Assembly (NCBI RefSeq): GCF_014648855.1
Contig: NZ_BMRX01000005.1
Location: forward strand, 248,001 to 312,000
Direction: 5' to 3'
From: Streptomyces parvulus
GTDB taxonomy: Bacteria; Actinomycetota; Actinomycetes; Streptomycetales; Streptomycetaceae
DNA: 64,000 bases
Both the position numbers and the translations under genes were made by a program. Below the pieces are notes generated by a model. That model was given only the letters and a program-made list of their open reading frames with translations. It was not told the origin of the DNA and did not search any database. Every line of letters starts with the position of its first letter. Position 1 is the stretch's first letter. This document shows, in pieces, positions 16,289-25,728 of the stretch.

Positions 16289-17314
16289 TCATCCCCTGGC
16301 CAGTTCCGAGGCGTACTCCGGGTACCACTCGCCCGCCTTGGGGCCGCCCTTGCACTCGCCGTCCGACTCCCCGGGGCGCTTCACCCACAGGTAGGCGTCG
16401 ACCAGGGGGTCGGACGTCTTCGTGGTGGGGGTCTCACCGAGGGCGCGGCCGGGCGGGTTGCACCAGCGTTCGTCCGGGGCGCCCCCGGTGTAGGGGCCGT
16501 TGCCGTTGCGGCTGGTGTCGATGACGAAGGGCTTGCCGCCGACCTTCGCGGAGAGCTGCTTGCCGTAGGCGGTGGACTCCTCGGTCGGGTAGAAGTTCGA
16601 CACGTTGACCGCGAAGCCGTCGGCGCGCTCGACGCCGGCGCGCTTCAGCGGGTCGAAGATCTGGTCGGGGTGGCCCCAGCCGGCGTTGCCCGCGTCCAGG
16701 TAGACCTTGGTGTTCTTCAGGGCGGTGAGCTTGCCGACGGCCTCGTTCAGCAGGGCGTAGCGCTCCTCGTGGAACTGCTCCGGGGTGCAGCCGTCCACCA
16801 GGTGGAGCACGGCGTCCGGTTCCAGGACGACCGTGGCGGAGCGGTCGCCGATGCCCTTGGCCACGCCGTCGACGAAGTCCCGGTAGGCGTCTCCGTCGGC
16901 GGCGCCGCCGCCCGAGTACTGGCCGCAGTCGCGGTGCGGGATGTTGTAGAGCACGAGCAGGGCGGTGCGGCCGGCCTCGTCGGCGGCCTCGGTGAAGCCC
17001 CGGGCCTGTTCCTCGGGGTTCTCCGGGCTGATCCACTCGCCGGTCGGCTGCTGGGCGATCCGGCGGATCCGCTCGGCCTCGTCCTTCTTGCCGGCCTCGG
17101 CCAGCGACGCCACCTCCCGCGCGGCGGTCCCGTCGGGGTTGACCCAGAACGGGTCCGTCTCCTTGGGCTGCTGCGTGATCCCGGCTCCGGCGCCCGGGCC
17201 CTTGTCCTCCCCGTCGCCGGACGAGGAGCAGCCCGCGAGCAGCAGTGCCGCGCCGAGCACCGCCGCCGACGTCCGCCTCGTGGACAACGTCGCGGCCCCC
17301 CTGCTGCCGTACAT
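16289..17314 (-). CDS. GH6 family glycoside hydrolase lipoprotein (CslZ-type)
   Basis: A 341-residue lipoprotein: AALLLAGCSSS is the lipobox and the mature start is Gly/Asp-rich. The GH6 motifs are VLYNIPHRDCGQYSGGG (acid Asp), VVLEPDAVLHLVDG and FVIDTSRNGNGPYTGG. GH6 enzymes cleave beta-1,4-glucans with inversion. It is the third member of the tip-glycan locus. Its stop codon directly abuts the glxA stop, with no bases between them, so the two convergent transcripts must overlap. Confidence 0.9.
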   Translation of the reverse strand: MYGSRGAATLSTRRTSAAVLGAALLLAGCSSSGDGEDKGPGAGAGITQQPKETDPFWVNPDGTAAREVASLAEAGKKDEAERIRRIAQQPTGEWISPENPEEQARGFTEAADEAGRTALLVLYNIPHRDCGQYSGGGAADGDAYRDFVDGVAKGIGDRSATVVLEPDAVLHLVDGCTPEQFHEERYALLNEAVGKLTALKNTKVYLDAGNAGWGHPDQIFDPLKRAGVERADGFAVNVSNFYPTEESTAYGKQLSAKVGGKPFVIDTSRNGNGPYTGGAPDERWCNPPGRALGETPTTKTSDPLVDAYLWVKRPGESDGECKGGPKAGEWYPEYASELARG

Positions 17315-17402
17315 CCAACCCCCCTGGGTGCGTTGCGAGGCTCAATCCTGACATACGCCTCCGGCACCCGAGCGGTTCCGGGGCGGGGCGCCCACGGCTG
17401 TG

Positions 17403-18077
17403 CTAGGAGGCGGTTCCGGTGAGGTAGGCGGAGACGACGACGTTGGCCGTGTAGCTGTTCGTCGTGCGGTCGAAGGTGCCGCCGCAGGTGATCAGGCGGA
17501 GTTCGGCGCGGCCCGGGTCGCGGGGGCCGTAGGCCTGGCGGGCGTCGAATCCGTCCCGGGTGAGGACCTCGACGTCGTCGACGGTGAACTCGGCGGTCGC
17601 GCCGTCGTCGCGGGTCACGCGGACCGTCTCGCCGGGCTCCAGGGCGCTGAGCCGGTAGAAGACGGCGGGCCGGGTCTCGGTGTCGACGTGGCCCACCATC
17701 AGCGCCGTGCCGGCCGCGCCGGGGGTGACGCCGTCGGCGTACCAGCCGACGGAGCCGGCCCGCTCGAACGGCGGGGGCTCGACGGCGCCCTTGGCGTCCA
17801 GTCCGCCGGCCAGGACCGGGGCGCTGATGTCGAGGCCGGGGACGTCGAGCCGTTGCGGCCGGGCGTCGCCGAGGGGGGCGTGGGCGGGGGGCAGGGGCAG
17901 GTCGGGGGGACGGCCGGCCGCCGCCATGTCGCCGGTGGCCGGCCGGGATATGCCCTCGCGGACGTCGGTGGCCTCGCGGCCCCACAGCCACAGGCCGAGG
18001 AGCAGCACGGTCCAGGCGATGCCGGTCACCAGGCGGCCCCCGGGGGCGGTGGTGGCTCGCGCGTTCTGCTCGGACAT
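17403..18077 (-). CDS. class F sortase
   Basis: A 224-residue membrane transpeptidase with one N-terminal helix (about 17-33) and a sortase barrel. His130 in MVGHVDTET, Cys198 in RLITCGGTFD and Arg204 form the catalytic triad. Class F sortases are common single-copy enzymes in actinobacteria and attach or process surface proteins. It starts 2 bp after the stop of the partner gene upstream, so the two form an operon. Confidence 0.88.
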   Translation of the reverse strand: MSEQNARATTAPGGRLVTGIAWTVLLLGLWLWGREATDVREGISRPATGDMAAAGRPPDLPLPPAHAPLGDARPQRLDVPGLDISAPVLAGGLDAKGAVEPPPFERAGSVGWYADGVTPGAAGTALMVGHVDTETRPAVFYRLSALEPGETVRVTRDDGATAEFTVDDVEVLTRDGFDARQAYGPRDPGRAELRLITCGGTFDRTTNSYTANVVVSAYLTGTAS

Positions 18078-18079
18078 GG

Positions 18080-18631
18080 TCAGTCCGTCCCGCGGCTCCG
18101 GCTGCGGACGCTGCGCAGCGCGACGGCGACGGCGGCGATGCCGGCCAGGACCAGGCCGGTCACGGTGTGCGCGGTGCCGGGGGGCTCGGGCCGGGCCTCC
18201 TCGGCGCCGTCCGCGGCGGCCAGCCGGGCGCTGCCGCCGCCGCCCGCGTCGACGGGGGCGACGGGAGAGGCGGGCGCGGCCGGACGCCGGGCCTCGCCGA
18301 CGTGGACGGTGCCCCGGCGGTCGTCGCCGCCGCAGGTGACGCGCACGGCGTAGGCGCCGGCCGCCACGCCGGAGCGGACCGAGGCGGCTCCGACGAGGAC
18401 GCCGTCCTTCTCGGCCACGGTGAGCCGTACGTCGGAGACGAACGCCGCCGACACGGCGACGGCGGTCCGCTCGGTGCAGTCGGGCACGCGCAGCTCGACG
18501 TCGCCGCCGGGCGCGGGCGCGGACGGAGACACCGAGACGCCCGCCCCGTCGGCCGCGTACGCGGGCGCGATCGGTGCGAGGGCCGCCGTCAGGGCGGCTC
18601 CCGCACAGAGAGTGACTTTCAGTGAGCCCAT
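18080..18631 (-). CDS. secreted, C-terminally membrane-anchored protein, sortase partner
   Basis: A 183-residue protein with a signal peptide (1-27, ending AYA-A), a small beta-type domain with two cysteines (PDCTER and VRVTCGGD) that could pair, a Pro/Ala/Gly-rich linker, one C-terminal helix (TVTGLVLAGIAAVAVAL) and an Arg-rich tail. This is the layout of a sortase substrate, but no LPxTG or LAxTG is present; PEPPGTAHT occupies that place. GGAGGT precedes the ATG. Function unknown; it probably works with or is a substrate of the adjacent sortase. Confidence 0.75.
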   Translation of the reverse strand: MGSLKVTLCAGAALTAALAPIAPAYAADGAGVSVSPSAPAPGGDVELRVPDCTERTAVAVSAAFVSDVRLTVAEKDGVLVGAASVRSGVAAGAYAVRVTCGGDDRRGTVHVGEARRPAAPASPVAPVDAGGGGSARLAAADGAEEARPEPPGTAHTVTGLVLAGIAAVAVALRSVRSRSRGTD

Positions 18632-18752
18632 CGTGTACCTCCAGTTACCTGGAGACTCCCCCGGTGACCCCGCCCCCGCATCCCGCGCGGGCCGGTGGCT
18701 CGGCCGAACGGGTTACTGCGCGGGGCCGGGGGTTTACCGGGGCTCGCGGGTC

Positions 18753-19532
18753 TCAGACCCGTTCGACGAGGTCGGCGATGGAGTCGACCACCTGGGAGGG
18801 GCGGTACGGGAAGTGGTCGACCTGCTCGGGACGGGTGAGGCCGGTGAGGACGAGGAAGGTCTGCATGCCCGCCTCCATGCCGGCCAGGACGTCGGTGTCC
18901 ATCCGGTCGCCGATCATCGCGCTGGTCTCGGAGTGGGCGCCGATCGCGTTGAGCCCGGTGCGCATCATCAGCGGGTTGGGCTTGCCGGCGAAGTACGGCT
19001 GCCGGCCGGTGGCCTTGGTGATCAGCGCGGCCACCGCGCCGGTCGCCGGGAGCGGGCCCTCGGTGGAGGGGCCGGTCTCGTCGGGGTTGGTGCAGATGAA
19101 GCGGGCGCCGGCGTTGATCAGCCGGACCGCCTTGGTCATGGCCTCGAAGGAGTAGGTGCGGGTCTCGCCGAGGACGACGTAGTCGGGGTCGTGGTCGGTG
19201 AGGATGTAGCCGATGTCGTGCAGGGCCGTGGTCAGGCCGGCCTCGCCGATGACGTACGCCGAGCCGCCGGGCCGCTGGTCGTCCAGGAACTGGGCGGTGG
19301 CCAGCGCCGACGTCCAGATCGACTCGATCGGCACCTCCAGGCCCATCCGCCGCAGCCGGGCGTGCAGGTCGCGCGGGGTGTAGATCGAGTTGTTGGTGAG
19401 GACCAGGAAGGGCCGGCCGGACTCCCGGAGCCTCTTGATGAAGGCGTCGGCGCCGGGAATCGGCACGCCCTCGTGGATGAGGACGCCGTCCATGTCGGTG
19501 AGCCACGACTCGATGGGCTTGCGGTCTGCCAT
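18753..19532 (-). CDS. NagD-like HAD superfamily IIA phosphatase
   Basis: A 259-residue cytoplasmic HAD hydrolase. The motifs are [10 protein letters not shown] (Asp nucleophile and acid), [13 protein letters not shown] (Lys) and [10 protein letters not shown] (acids), with a type II cap between, as in NagD and p-nitrophenyl phosphatases. These act on small phosphates such as nucleotide or sugar phosphates. It lies 77 bp behind the exported phosphodiesterase gene on the same strand and may be the tail of the phosphonate operon or a separate gene. The ATG at 19532 follows AGGAG. Confidence 0.87.
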   Translation of the reverse strand: MADRKPIESWLTDMDGVLIHEGVPIPGADAFIKRLRESGRPFLVLTNNSIYTPRDLHARLRRMGLEVPIESIWTSALATAQFLDDQRPGGSAYVIGEAGLTTALHDIGYILTDHDPDYVVLGETRTYSFEAMTKAVRLINAGARFICTNPDETGPSTEGPLPATGAVAALITKATGRQPYFAGKPNPLMMRTGLNAIGAHSETSAMIGDRMDTDVLAGMEAGMQTFLVLTGLTRPEQVDHFPYRPSQVVDSIADLVERV

Positions 19533-19609
19533 TGCGACGAACTCCTGGCGTGCGGTGGGGCATGGGCGGGGGCGCCGGAACCACGGCGTACCGACGCCCC
19601 ACAGCCTAA

Positions 19610-21103
19610 TCAGGAGCCGGTCAGAGCGACCCCGTCGATCACCCAGTACCAGTTGTTGCCGCCGCTGTAGCGGAAGCGGACGCGGGCGGTGCGGGCGCCG
19701 GAGGGCACCTGGAGGGTGACGGTCTCGGTGCGGGAGGGGACGTCGGCGGTGTAGGTGCGGACGCTCACCGGGGCCGCGCCGTCGTAGGAGACGAGGACCT
19801 CGCCCTTCTGCGGCGACTCGTGGCGGTAGTAGGTGGTGTACGTCAGCGTGGCGGTGCGGCCGCCGGTGACCGGGTAGGCGGGGCTGACCAGGGTGGAGTC
19901 GAAGGTGCCGGTGACGGGCTTGTCGTACCACTCGTCGCCGTCGGCGACCGCGAAGACGTTCCGGGCGCGGATGTTGGACTCGCGGGACTGGTCGCGCTGG
20001 GCGGAGGTCCAGAACTCGTCGGTGGTGAAGGTCCAGCCGCGCCATTCGGCGACCCCGCCGGTGCCCATCGCGGAGTTGTCGACGGTCCAGCCGGCGGGCG
20101 GGGTGTGGGTGTGGCCGAGGACGCCGGCGGGGATGCCGGTCTCGTCGGTGCGGGCGGTGAGCTTCGGGCGCAGGGCGTCGAAGTCGTCGGGGCGGGGCTG
20201 CTGGACGGGGCGTCCGTCGAGGTTCCACGCCGGGTCGATCGCGATGCCGAGGTGGGCGAGGGCGGAGGCGGCGACGTCCGGCATCTTCACGTCGTACCGG
20301 ACGGAGCCCGCGGCGAGGGTGGGGCCGGTGGCGATCAGGAAGGTGGAGCGCTCGGAGAGGGTGGAGCCGCCGTGGCCGCCGGCGTCGGTGTGACCGTGGT
20401 CGGCGGTGATCATGATCAGCCAGTCCTCGGCGCCGTAGGACGGGCGGGACTTCACGGCGGCGACCATGCGGCCCACCTGGGCGTCGGCGGTGTGGATCGC
20501 GGCCAGGTACTGGCTGCTGGCCGCGCCGTGGTCGTGGCCTGCGTGGTCGATGTTGTCGAGCTGGACGAAGACCGCGTCGGGGTTGCCGTTCCCGAGCCGG
20601 TCGACGGCGCGGGAGGTGGTGCCGGTGTCGTACTCGGCGCTCGGGGTGGAGACGCGGGTGTCGACCGCGGCGGAGAAGACGGTGTCGGTGATCGGGGCCC
20701 AGGAGGAGACGGCGTACGTCGTCCGGGACGGCGCGGCGGTCTCGATCCGGGTGAGGAAGTCGGGGTACTGGGCGAAGCGGTGGCCGGTGAAGGCGTTGTC
20801 CCGGACGTTGTGCTTGTCGGGCCAGACGCCGGTGATGAGGGTGGACCAGCCGGGGCCGGACATGGTCGGCGCGAGGGGGTTGGCGTAGATGGTGCTGGGG
20901 GCGGTGAGGCCGGCCGCCATGAGGGCGTCGAGGTTGGGGGCGTCGGCGTCCTTGATGCGGGTGAGCAGGGCCCCGTCGAGGCCGATGACCAGGACCTTGG
21001 GGGTCTTGGCGGCGGCGCGGGCGGTGGTGGCGAGCGGGCCCGCGGTCACCGCGAGCGCGGCGGCGGACAGGAGCAGGGAGCGGCGGGTCGGGCGGTGCGT
21101 CAC
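19610..21103 (-). CDS. Tat-exported alkaline phosphatase-superfamily phosphodiesterase
   Basis: A 497-residue protein. A twin-arginine signal ([18 protein letters not shown]) directs export. The metal-ligand motifs of the nucleotide pyrophosphatase/phosphodiesterase group are visible: [24 protein letters not shown] (nucleophile region), [11 protein letters not shown] and [15 protein letters not shown] beta-rich domain of about 170 residues follows. The GTG at 21103, five bases after GGAGG, is a better start than the ATG at 21115 whose own bases form that site. It lies 43 bp behind the phosphonate binding-protein gene, so it may release phosphate or 2-aminoethylphosphonate from esters outside the cell; that link is inferred. 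Confidence 0.85.
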   Translation of the reverse strand: MTHRPTRRSLLLSAAALAVTAGPLATTARAAAKTPKVLVIGLDGALLTRIKDADAPNLDALMAAGLTAPSTIYANPLAPTMSGPGWSTLITGVWPDKHNVRDNAFTGHRFAQYPDFLTRIETAAPSRTTYAVSSWAPITDTVFSAAVDTRVSTPSAEYDTGTTSRAVDRLGNGNPDAVFVQLDNIDHAGHDHGAASSQYLAAIHTADAQVGRMVAAVKSRPSYGAEDWLIMITADHGHTDAGGHGGSTLSERSTFLIATGPTLAAGSVRYDVKMPDVAASALAHLGIAIDPAWNLDGRPVQQPRPDDFDALRPKLTARTDETGIPAGVLGHTHTPPAGWTVDNSAMGTGGVAEWRGWTFTTDEFWTSAQRDQSRESNIRARNVFAVADGDEWYDKPVTGTFDSTLVSPAYPVTGGRTATLTYTTYYRHESPQKGEVLVSYDGAAPVSVRTYTADVPSRTETVTLQVPSGARTARVRFRYSGGNNWYWVIDGVALTGS

Positions 21104-21146
21104 GTGAACCTCCATGAGGGGCGGAGCCGTGCGGGCGGGGTGGTGC

Positions 21147-22199
21147 TCAGCTGCCTGTGGCGGACTTCCACGCGTCGACGTACGACGTGAGGTTCTCCTC
21201 GATGTCGTCCCAGTCGGGTTCGAAGACCTCGACGCCGTCCATCAGCTTGGCCAGGGCGATCGCGTTGGCGTCGGTGGCCTTGACGTCCTGGCGGGCCGCG
21301 AAGCCGCCGCCGACCTCGCTGACCTGGCGCTGGGCCTTCCGGCCGAGCATGTAGTCGAGGAGCTTCCTGCCGTTCTCGTCGTGCGGGGCGTCGGTGACCA
21401 GGCCGGCGGCGTAGGGCAGGGCGAAGGTGGTGGGCCTGCCGCCCTCGCGGGCCGGGAACCAGATGCCGAGGTTCGGCATGGACTTGGACTGGGCGTAGTT
21501 CATCTGCACGTCGCCGTTGGCGACCAGCAGTTCGCCCTTGTCGACCTTGGGGGCGAGCTTGCCGGTGGAGGCCGACGGGCCGACGTTGTTGGCCTGGAGC
21601 TTCTTGAGGTAGTCCATGGCCGGCTTCTCGCCGCCGAAGTCGTGCATGGCCTTGATGAGGACGGCGGTGCCGTCGCCGGCGACGCCGGGGGTGGAGTACT
21701 GGAGCTTGTTCTCGTACGTCGGGTCGAGCAGGTCCTCCCAGGTGGTGGGGGCCTGCTTCAGCTCCTTCTTGTTCTGGATGAACCCGAAGTAGTTGTTGAC
21801 GACGGCGGTCCAGGTGCCGTTCGCGGCCTTGTCGGCGCCGCTGACCTGGTCGACGCCCTTGGGCGCGTACTTCTGCAGCAGGCCCTTGGCGTCGGCCTGC
21901 TGGATGAACGGCGGGAGGGTGACGAGCACGTCGGCCTGCGGGTTGCGCTTCTCGCGGGTGGCGCGCTGCACCATCTCGCCGGAGCCGCCCTCGACGTACT
22001 CGACCTTGATGCCGGTCTCCTTCTCGAAGTCCTTGAAGACCTGGTCGTACCAGCCGTCGCCGTTCTCGCCCTTGAGGCCGTCGGCGCTGTAGACGGTGAC
22101 GACGTCCTCGTCGGCGGCCGCGGAGTTGCCGCCGCAGGCGGTCAGCGGGAGGGCGAGGAGGCAGAGGGCGGTGAGCGGCAGCAGGGGCTTTGTGCGCAT
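21147..22199 (-). CDS. 2-aminoethylphosphonate-type ABC transporter substrate-binding lipoprotein
   Basis: A 350-residue iron/phosphonate-type binding protein. The lipobox is LLALPLTACGG; the mature protein starts with VVTVYSADGLKGENGDGWYD and carries VEYVEGGSGEMVQR, the pattern of the PhnS/AepX group. It captures 2-aminoethylphosphonate or a relative outside the membrane and passes it to the two permeases encoded upstream in the same operon. Assignment to phosphonates comes mainly from the neighbouring phosphonatase-like and FAD oxidoreductase genes. Confidence 0.82.
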   Translation of the reverse strand: MRTKPLLPLTALCLLALPLTACGGNSAAADEDVVTVYSADGLKGENGDGWYDQVFKDFEKETGIKVEYVEGGSGEMVQRATREKRNPQADVLVTLPPFIQQADAKGLLQKYAPKGVDQVSGADKAANGTWTAVVNNYFGFIQNKKELKQAPTTWEDLLDPTYENKLQYSTPGVAGDGTAVLIKAMHDFGGEKPAMDYLKKLQANNVGPSASTGKLAPKVDKGELLVANGDVQMNYAQSKSMPNLGIWFPAREGGRPTTFALPYAAGLVTDAPHDENGRKLLDYMLGRKAQRQVSEVGGGFAARQDVKATDANAIALAKLMDGVEVFEPDWDDIEENLTSYVDAWKSATGS

Positions 22200-22281
22200 G
22201 GCGAGGTGAACTCCTTGCGGGAGAAGGGAGAAGGGAGAAGGGAGAGGGAAGAAGGGCGAAGTGGCGGTGGAGCGGGCGGGG

Positions 22282-23079
22282 CTAGCGGTAGGAGGCCCTG
22301 GTGCGGATGCGGGAGACGCCGAACAGCACCAGGAGGGTGGCCGCCATCAGCACCACGGCGACGGCGGAGCCGGTGAACAGGGCGCCCCGGTCGGTGGCCG
22401 CGTAGACGAGGACCGGCAGCGGGGTCCAGTCCGGCGGGTAGAGCATCATCGTGGCGCTCAGCTCGCCCATGGACAGGGCGAAGCAGAGGCCGGCGGCGGC
22501 GGTCAGGGACGGCAGCAGCAGCGGGAGCCGCACCCGCCACAGGACGTACGCGGGTGAGGCGCCCAGTGAGGCGGCGGCCTGCGCGTAGGCCGGGTCGAGG
22601 CGGGTGATCGCCGCGGACACCGACTGGTGGGCGAAGGCGGTGACCAGCACGGTGTGGGCGACGATCACGATCCAGCGGGTGCCGTTGAGGAGGAACGGCG
22701 GCTGGGAGAAGGCGACCAGGATCGCCAGGCCGACGACGACGGAGGGCACGGCGACCGGCAGGACGAAGAGGGCGTCCATGATCTTGCGGTGGCGCTTGTT
22801 CAGCGCGGCGGCGGCGAGCGCGGCCCAGGTGCCGACGGCCAGCGCCAGCAGGCTCGCGACGAGCGCGGTGACCAGGCTGGTGGTGAGGGCCTGGAGGGCT
22901 TCACCGCGGGTCGCTGCCCGGTAGTTGGCGATCGTCGCGCCGGAGGGCAGGACGCTGGACCAGTGGGTGGCGAAGGAGGCGCCCAGGACGACGAGCAGGG
23001 GGAGCGCGAAGAGCGGCAGGAAGAGGACGAGGAAGAGCGCCCACACGGCCCACCTCGCCTTGCGGCTATGCACCAGCAC
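22282..23079 (-). CDS. phosphonate ABC transporter permease 2 (PhnV-like)
   Basis: A 265-residue inner-membrane permease with about six helices and the EAA-type loop QAAASLGASPAYVLWRVRLPLL. It starts at a GTG that overlaps the first permease gene by 14 bp. With that partner it forms the channel for the binding protein encoded just downstream. Confidence 0.85.
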   Translation of the reverse strand: MLVHSRKARWAVWALFLVLFLPLFALPLLVVLGASFATHWSSVLPSGATIANYRAATRGEALQALTTSLVTALVASLLALAVGTWAALAAAALNKRHRKIMDALFVLPVAVPSVVVGLAILVAFSQPPFLLNGTRWIVIVAHTVLVTAFAHQSVSAAITRLDPAYAQAAASLGASPAYVLWRVRLPLLLPSLTAAAGLCFALSMGELSATMMLYPPDWTPLPVLVYAATDRGALFTGSAVAVVLMAATLLVLFGVSRIRTRASYR

Positions 23080-23971
23080 GGCGGCTCACCACCCGGTAGA
23101 GGCCGTACAGGCCCACGGAGATCAGGACGTTGACGACGGCGACCACACAGGCGCCCGGGTAGTCGGACTCCAGCATGGCCTTGCCGTACACGAGCGTCGG
23201 CAGGGTGGTGACGCCCTTGGCGCCGGTGAAGAGCACGATGCCGAACTCGTTGAGGCACAGCACCAGGACGAGGCTGCCGCCGGCCGCGAGGGCGGGCAGC
23301 GCCTCCGGCAGGATGATCCGCCGGACGATGCGCGGGGCGCGGGCGCCGAGCGAACTGGCCGCCTCCAGCTGGGCGGTGTCCAGCTGCGAGAACGCGGCGA
23401 GCAGCGGGCGCACCACGAAGGGCGTGAAGTACGTGATCTCCGCGAGGAGGACGCCCCAGGGCGTGGTGAGGAACTGGAAGGGCCCCTCTGCCGCCCCGGT
23501 GGCGTCCGTCCACAGCCCGTTGGCCATGCCGACCGTGCCGTAGATGAACAGCAGGGCCAGCGTGATCAGGAAGGAGGGGAAGGAGAGGAAGACGTCGATG
23601 AAGCGGGCGACCGCCTTCGCCCCGGGGAACGGCACGAACGCGATGACCAGCGCGAGCACGAACCCGAGCACCAGGCACCCGGCGGTCGCGGCCACCGCCA
23701 GCCACACCGTGGTCCACAGCGCCTCGCGGAACGCGTACGAGGCGAACACGTCGGCGTACGGCTCCAGCGAGGTGCCGCCGGTGTCGGGCTGGAAGGACTG
23801 CTGGACGACGAGGGCCAGGGGGTAGAGGAAGAAGACCGCGAGGAGCACCACCGGAGGCAAGGCCCACACGAGTGCTCTGAAGGGGCGCTGGGCCGTGCTC
23901 GGCTCGCGGCCGCCGCCGCCGGGGCGCGACCGGCCGGTGACGGCCCGCGGCTTGTGCATGACGTCAGTCAT
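23066..23971 (-). CDS. phosphonate ABC transporter permease 1 (PhnU-like)
   Basis: A 301-residue permease with about six helices. The cytoplasmic N-terminus is Arg/Gly-rich and the EAA loop is EAASSLGARAPRIVRRIILPEAL. The ATG overlaps the ATPase gene by 8 bp, which indicates translational coupling. Confidence 0.85.
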   Translation of the reverse strand: MTDVMHKPRAVTGRSRPGGGGREPSTAQRPFRALVWALPPVVLLAVFFLYPLALVVQQSFQPDTGGTSLEPYADVFASYAFREALWTTVWLAVAATAGCLVLGFVLALVIAFVPFPGAKAVARFIDVFLSFPSFLITLALLFIYGTVGMANGLWTDATGAAEGPFQFLTTPWGVLLAEITYFTPFVVRPLLAAFSQLDTAQLEAASSLGARAPRIVRRIILPEALPALAAGGSLVLVLCLNEFGIVLFTGAKGVTTLPTLVYGKAMLESDYPGACVVAVVNVLISVGLYGLYRVVSRRAGA

Positions 23972-25025
23972 GGTCCACCCCGGCGGGCAGCAGCACCGCG
24001 TCGTCCGGCGCGAAGTGCAGCGTCACCTCGTCGCCATGAGCAGGCGGATCCCGCAGCTCGCGCAGGTCAGCCATCACCCGGTGACCGCCCACGTCGACGA
24101 AGAGCCGGTGCGTCGAGCCGCGCCACTGGATCTCCTCCAGCGTCCCGGCGAGCCGGTTGGGTCCGTCCCCGAGCCCGACGAGGTGCGGCCGCACGCACAG
24201 GACTGCCGACGCTCCCGGCGCGGCGCTCGACGTGTCGACCTTGACGTCCGCGCCGGCGAAGGACACTCCCCCGGCCGTGACGGTCACCGGCAGCAGGTTC
24301 GCGCCGCCCACGAAGGACGCCGTGAACTCGTCGGCCGGCGACCGGTACAGCTCCCTCGGCGTCCCGCACGCGCGCAGCCTCGCCTTGTCCATCACCGCGA
24401 TCCGGTCGGCGAGGGTCAGGGCCTCCACCTGGTCGTGGGTGACGTAGAGGATCGACACGTCGGGCAGCTCGCGGTGCAGCCGGGCCAGTTCGGCGAGCAT
24501 GCCGGAGCGGAGCTGCGCGTCGAGCGCCGAGAGGGGTTCGTCGAGGAGCAGGACGCCGGGGCGGATGGCGAGCGCGCGGGCGATGGCGACGCGCTGCTGC
24601 TGGCCGCCGGACAGCTCGCGGGGGTGGCGGCGGGCGTAGGCGCCCATGCCGGTCAGGTCCAGCGCCTCGGCGACCCGCTCGCGGATCTCGGCCCGGGGGA
24701 CCTTGCGGGCGCGCAGTCCGAAGGCGACGTTCTCCTCCACCCGCATGTGCGGGAAGAGCGCGTACTGCTGGACGACCATGCCGATGCCGCGCCGGTGCGG
24801 GGGCAGGTCGGTGACGTCGCGGTCGCCGAGGAACACCCGCCCCGAGGCGGGCCGCACGAACCCGGCGACCGCCCGCAGCGCGGTGGTCTTGCCGGATCCG
24901 GACGGCCCGAGCAGCGCCATGACCTCGCCGGGTTCGACGGTGAGGTCGAAGGTGTCGAGGACGACATTGCCGTCGTAGGCGACGGTGACCGAGTCGAAGC
25001 GTATGCCGCTGCTCGTGGCGCTCAT
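23964..25025 (-). CDS. phosphonate ABC transporter ATPase (PhnT-like)
   Basis: A 353-residue ABC ATPase with Walker A GPSGSGKTT, signature LSGGQQQRVAIARALA, Walker B LLLDEPLSALDAQLR and switch His in VTHDQVEAL. A C-terminal TOBE domain follows (about 270-353), as in Fe3+/spermidine/phosphonate importers. The ATG shares one base with the stop of the phosphonatase-like gene. The frame is open further upstream, but only as a shadow of that gene. Confidence 0.9.
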   Translation of the reverse strand: MSATSSGIRFDSVTVAYDGNVVLDTFDLTVEPGEVMALLGPSGSGKTTALRAVAGFVRPASGRVFLGDRDVTDLPPHRRGIGMVVQQYALFPHMRVEENVAFGLRARKVPRAEIRERVAEALDLTGMGAYARRHPRELSGGQQQRVAIARALAIRPGVLLLDEPLSALDAQLRSGMLAELARLHRELPDVSILYVTHDQVEALTLADRIAVMDKARLRACGTPRELYRSPADEFTASFVGGANLLPVTVTAGGVSFAGADVKVDTSSAAPGASAVLCVRPHLVGLGDGPNRLAGTLEEIQWRGSTHRLFVDVGGHRVMADLRELRDPPAHGDEVTLHFAPDDAVLLPAGVDHD

Positions 25026-25720
25026 CAGCCGTCGACTCCCCGCAGGAGGGCGGGCAGGCCGGCGACCGAGTCGAGGACGTGGCCGGCGCCCGCCTCGCGG
25101 AAGGCGTCGTCGCGGTGGGCGCCGGTCCGCACCCCGGCGACCAGTCCCGCGCCGGCCCGTACGCCGCTGAGCACGTCGTAGGCGGTGTCCCCGACCACGG
25201 CGACCTGGCGTACGTCTTCGGCGGCCCCGGTCCGCAGGAAGGCCGCCAGCACCATGTCCGGGTACGGCCGTCCGCGTCCGCCCGCGTCGGCGGGGCACAG
25301 GGTGAGCGGCACCAGGTCGTGCCAGCCGAGGGCGCCGAGGATGGCGTCCTGGGTGACGCGGGCGAAGCCGGTGGTCAGGACGACGGTACGGCCGTCGGCG
25401 GTCAGTTCCTCGACGGCCTCGCGGGCGCCGGGGACCGGGGCGATCAGGCCGCCGTCGACCAGTTCGCCGTACGCCTTCTCGAACGTGGTGTTGGCGTGCT
25501 GGGCGCGGTCCTCGTCGCCGAACAGGTGCCGGAAGACGGAGATCTTGGACTCGCCCATGGTGGCGCGGACGTAGTCGAGCTTCTCGGCGTGGTCCGGGGT
25601 GCCGGGCTCGACGCCCAGTTCGCGGGCGGCGGCGTCGAAGGCGCGCTCGACCAGGCCGCCGTCGGCGACGGTGGTGCCGGCCATGTCGAGGACGACGAGG
25701 CGGATGTCTGTAGTGGTCAT
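25025..25720 (-). CDS. phosphonatase-like HAD hydrolase (PhnX-related)
   Basis: A 231-residue HAD enzyme. The nucleophile motif is VVLDMAGTTVADGG (Asp12). The cap contains RATMGESK, placing Lys59 where phosphonoacetaldehyde hydrolase uses a Schiff-base lysine. Later motifs are LTTGFAR, RGRPYPDM and VVGDTAYDVL. PhnX-type enzymes split phosphonoacetaldehyde into acetaldehyde and phosphate. The start is either this ATG or a GTG 12 bases upstream that overlaps the oxidoreductase stop (GTGA). The gene sits between the oxidoreductase and the transporter, matching a route oxidase to aldehyde to phosphate. Confidence 0.85.
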   Translation of the reverse strand: MTTTDIRLVVLDMAGTTVADGGLVERAFDAAARELGVEPGTPDHAEKLDYVRATMGESKISVFRHLFGDEDRAQHANTTFEKAYGELVDGGLIAPVPGAREAVEELTADGRTVVLTTGFARVTQDAILGALGWHDLVPLTLCPADAGGRGRPYPDMVLAAFLRTGAAEDVRQVAVVGDTAYDVLSGVRAGAGLVAGVRTGAHRDDAFREAGAGHVLDSVAGLPALLRGVDG

Positions 25721-25728
25721 GGGTGCTG

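Noticed and set aside
23964..25298. Longer form of the phosphonate ATPase gene starting at 25298
   Set aside because: The extra N-terminal residues are an Arg-rich shadow of the phosphonatase-like gene; the ATG at 25025 fits the ABC fold.
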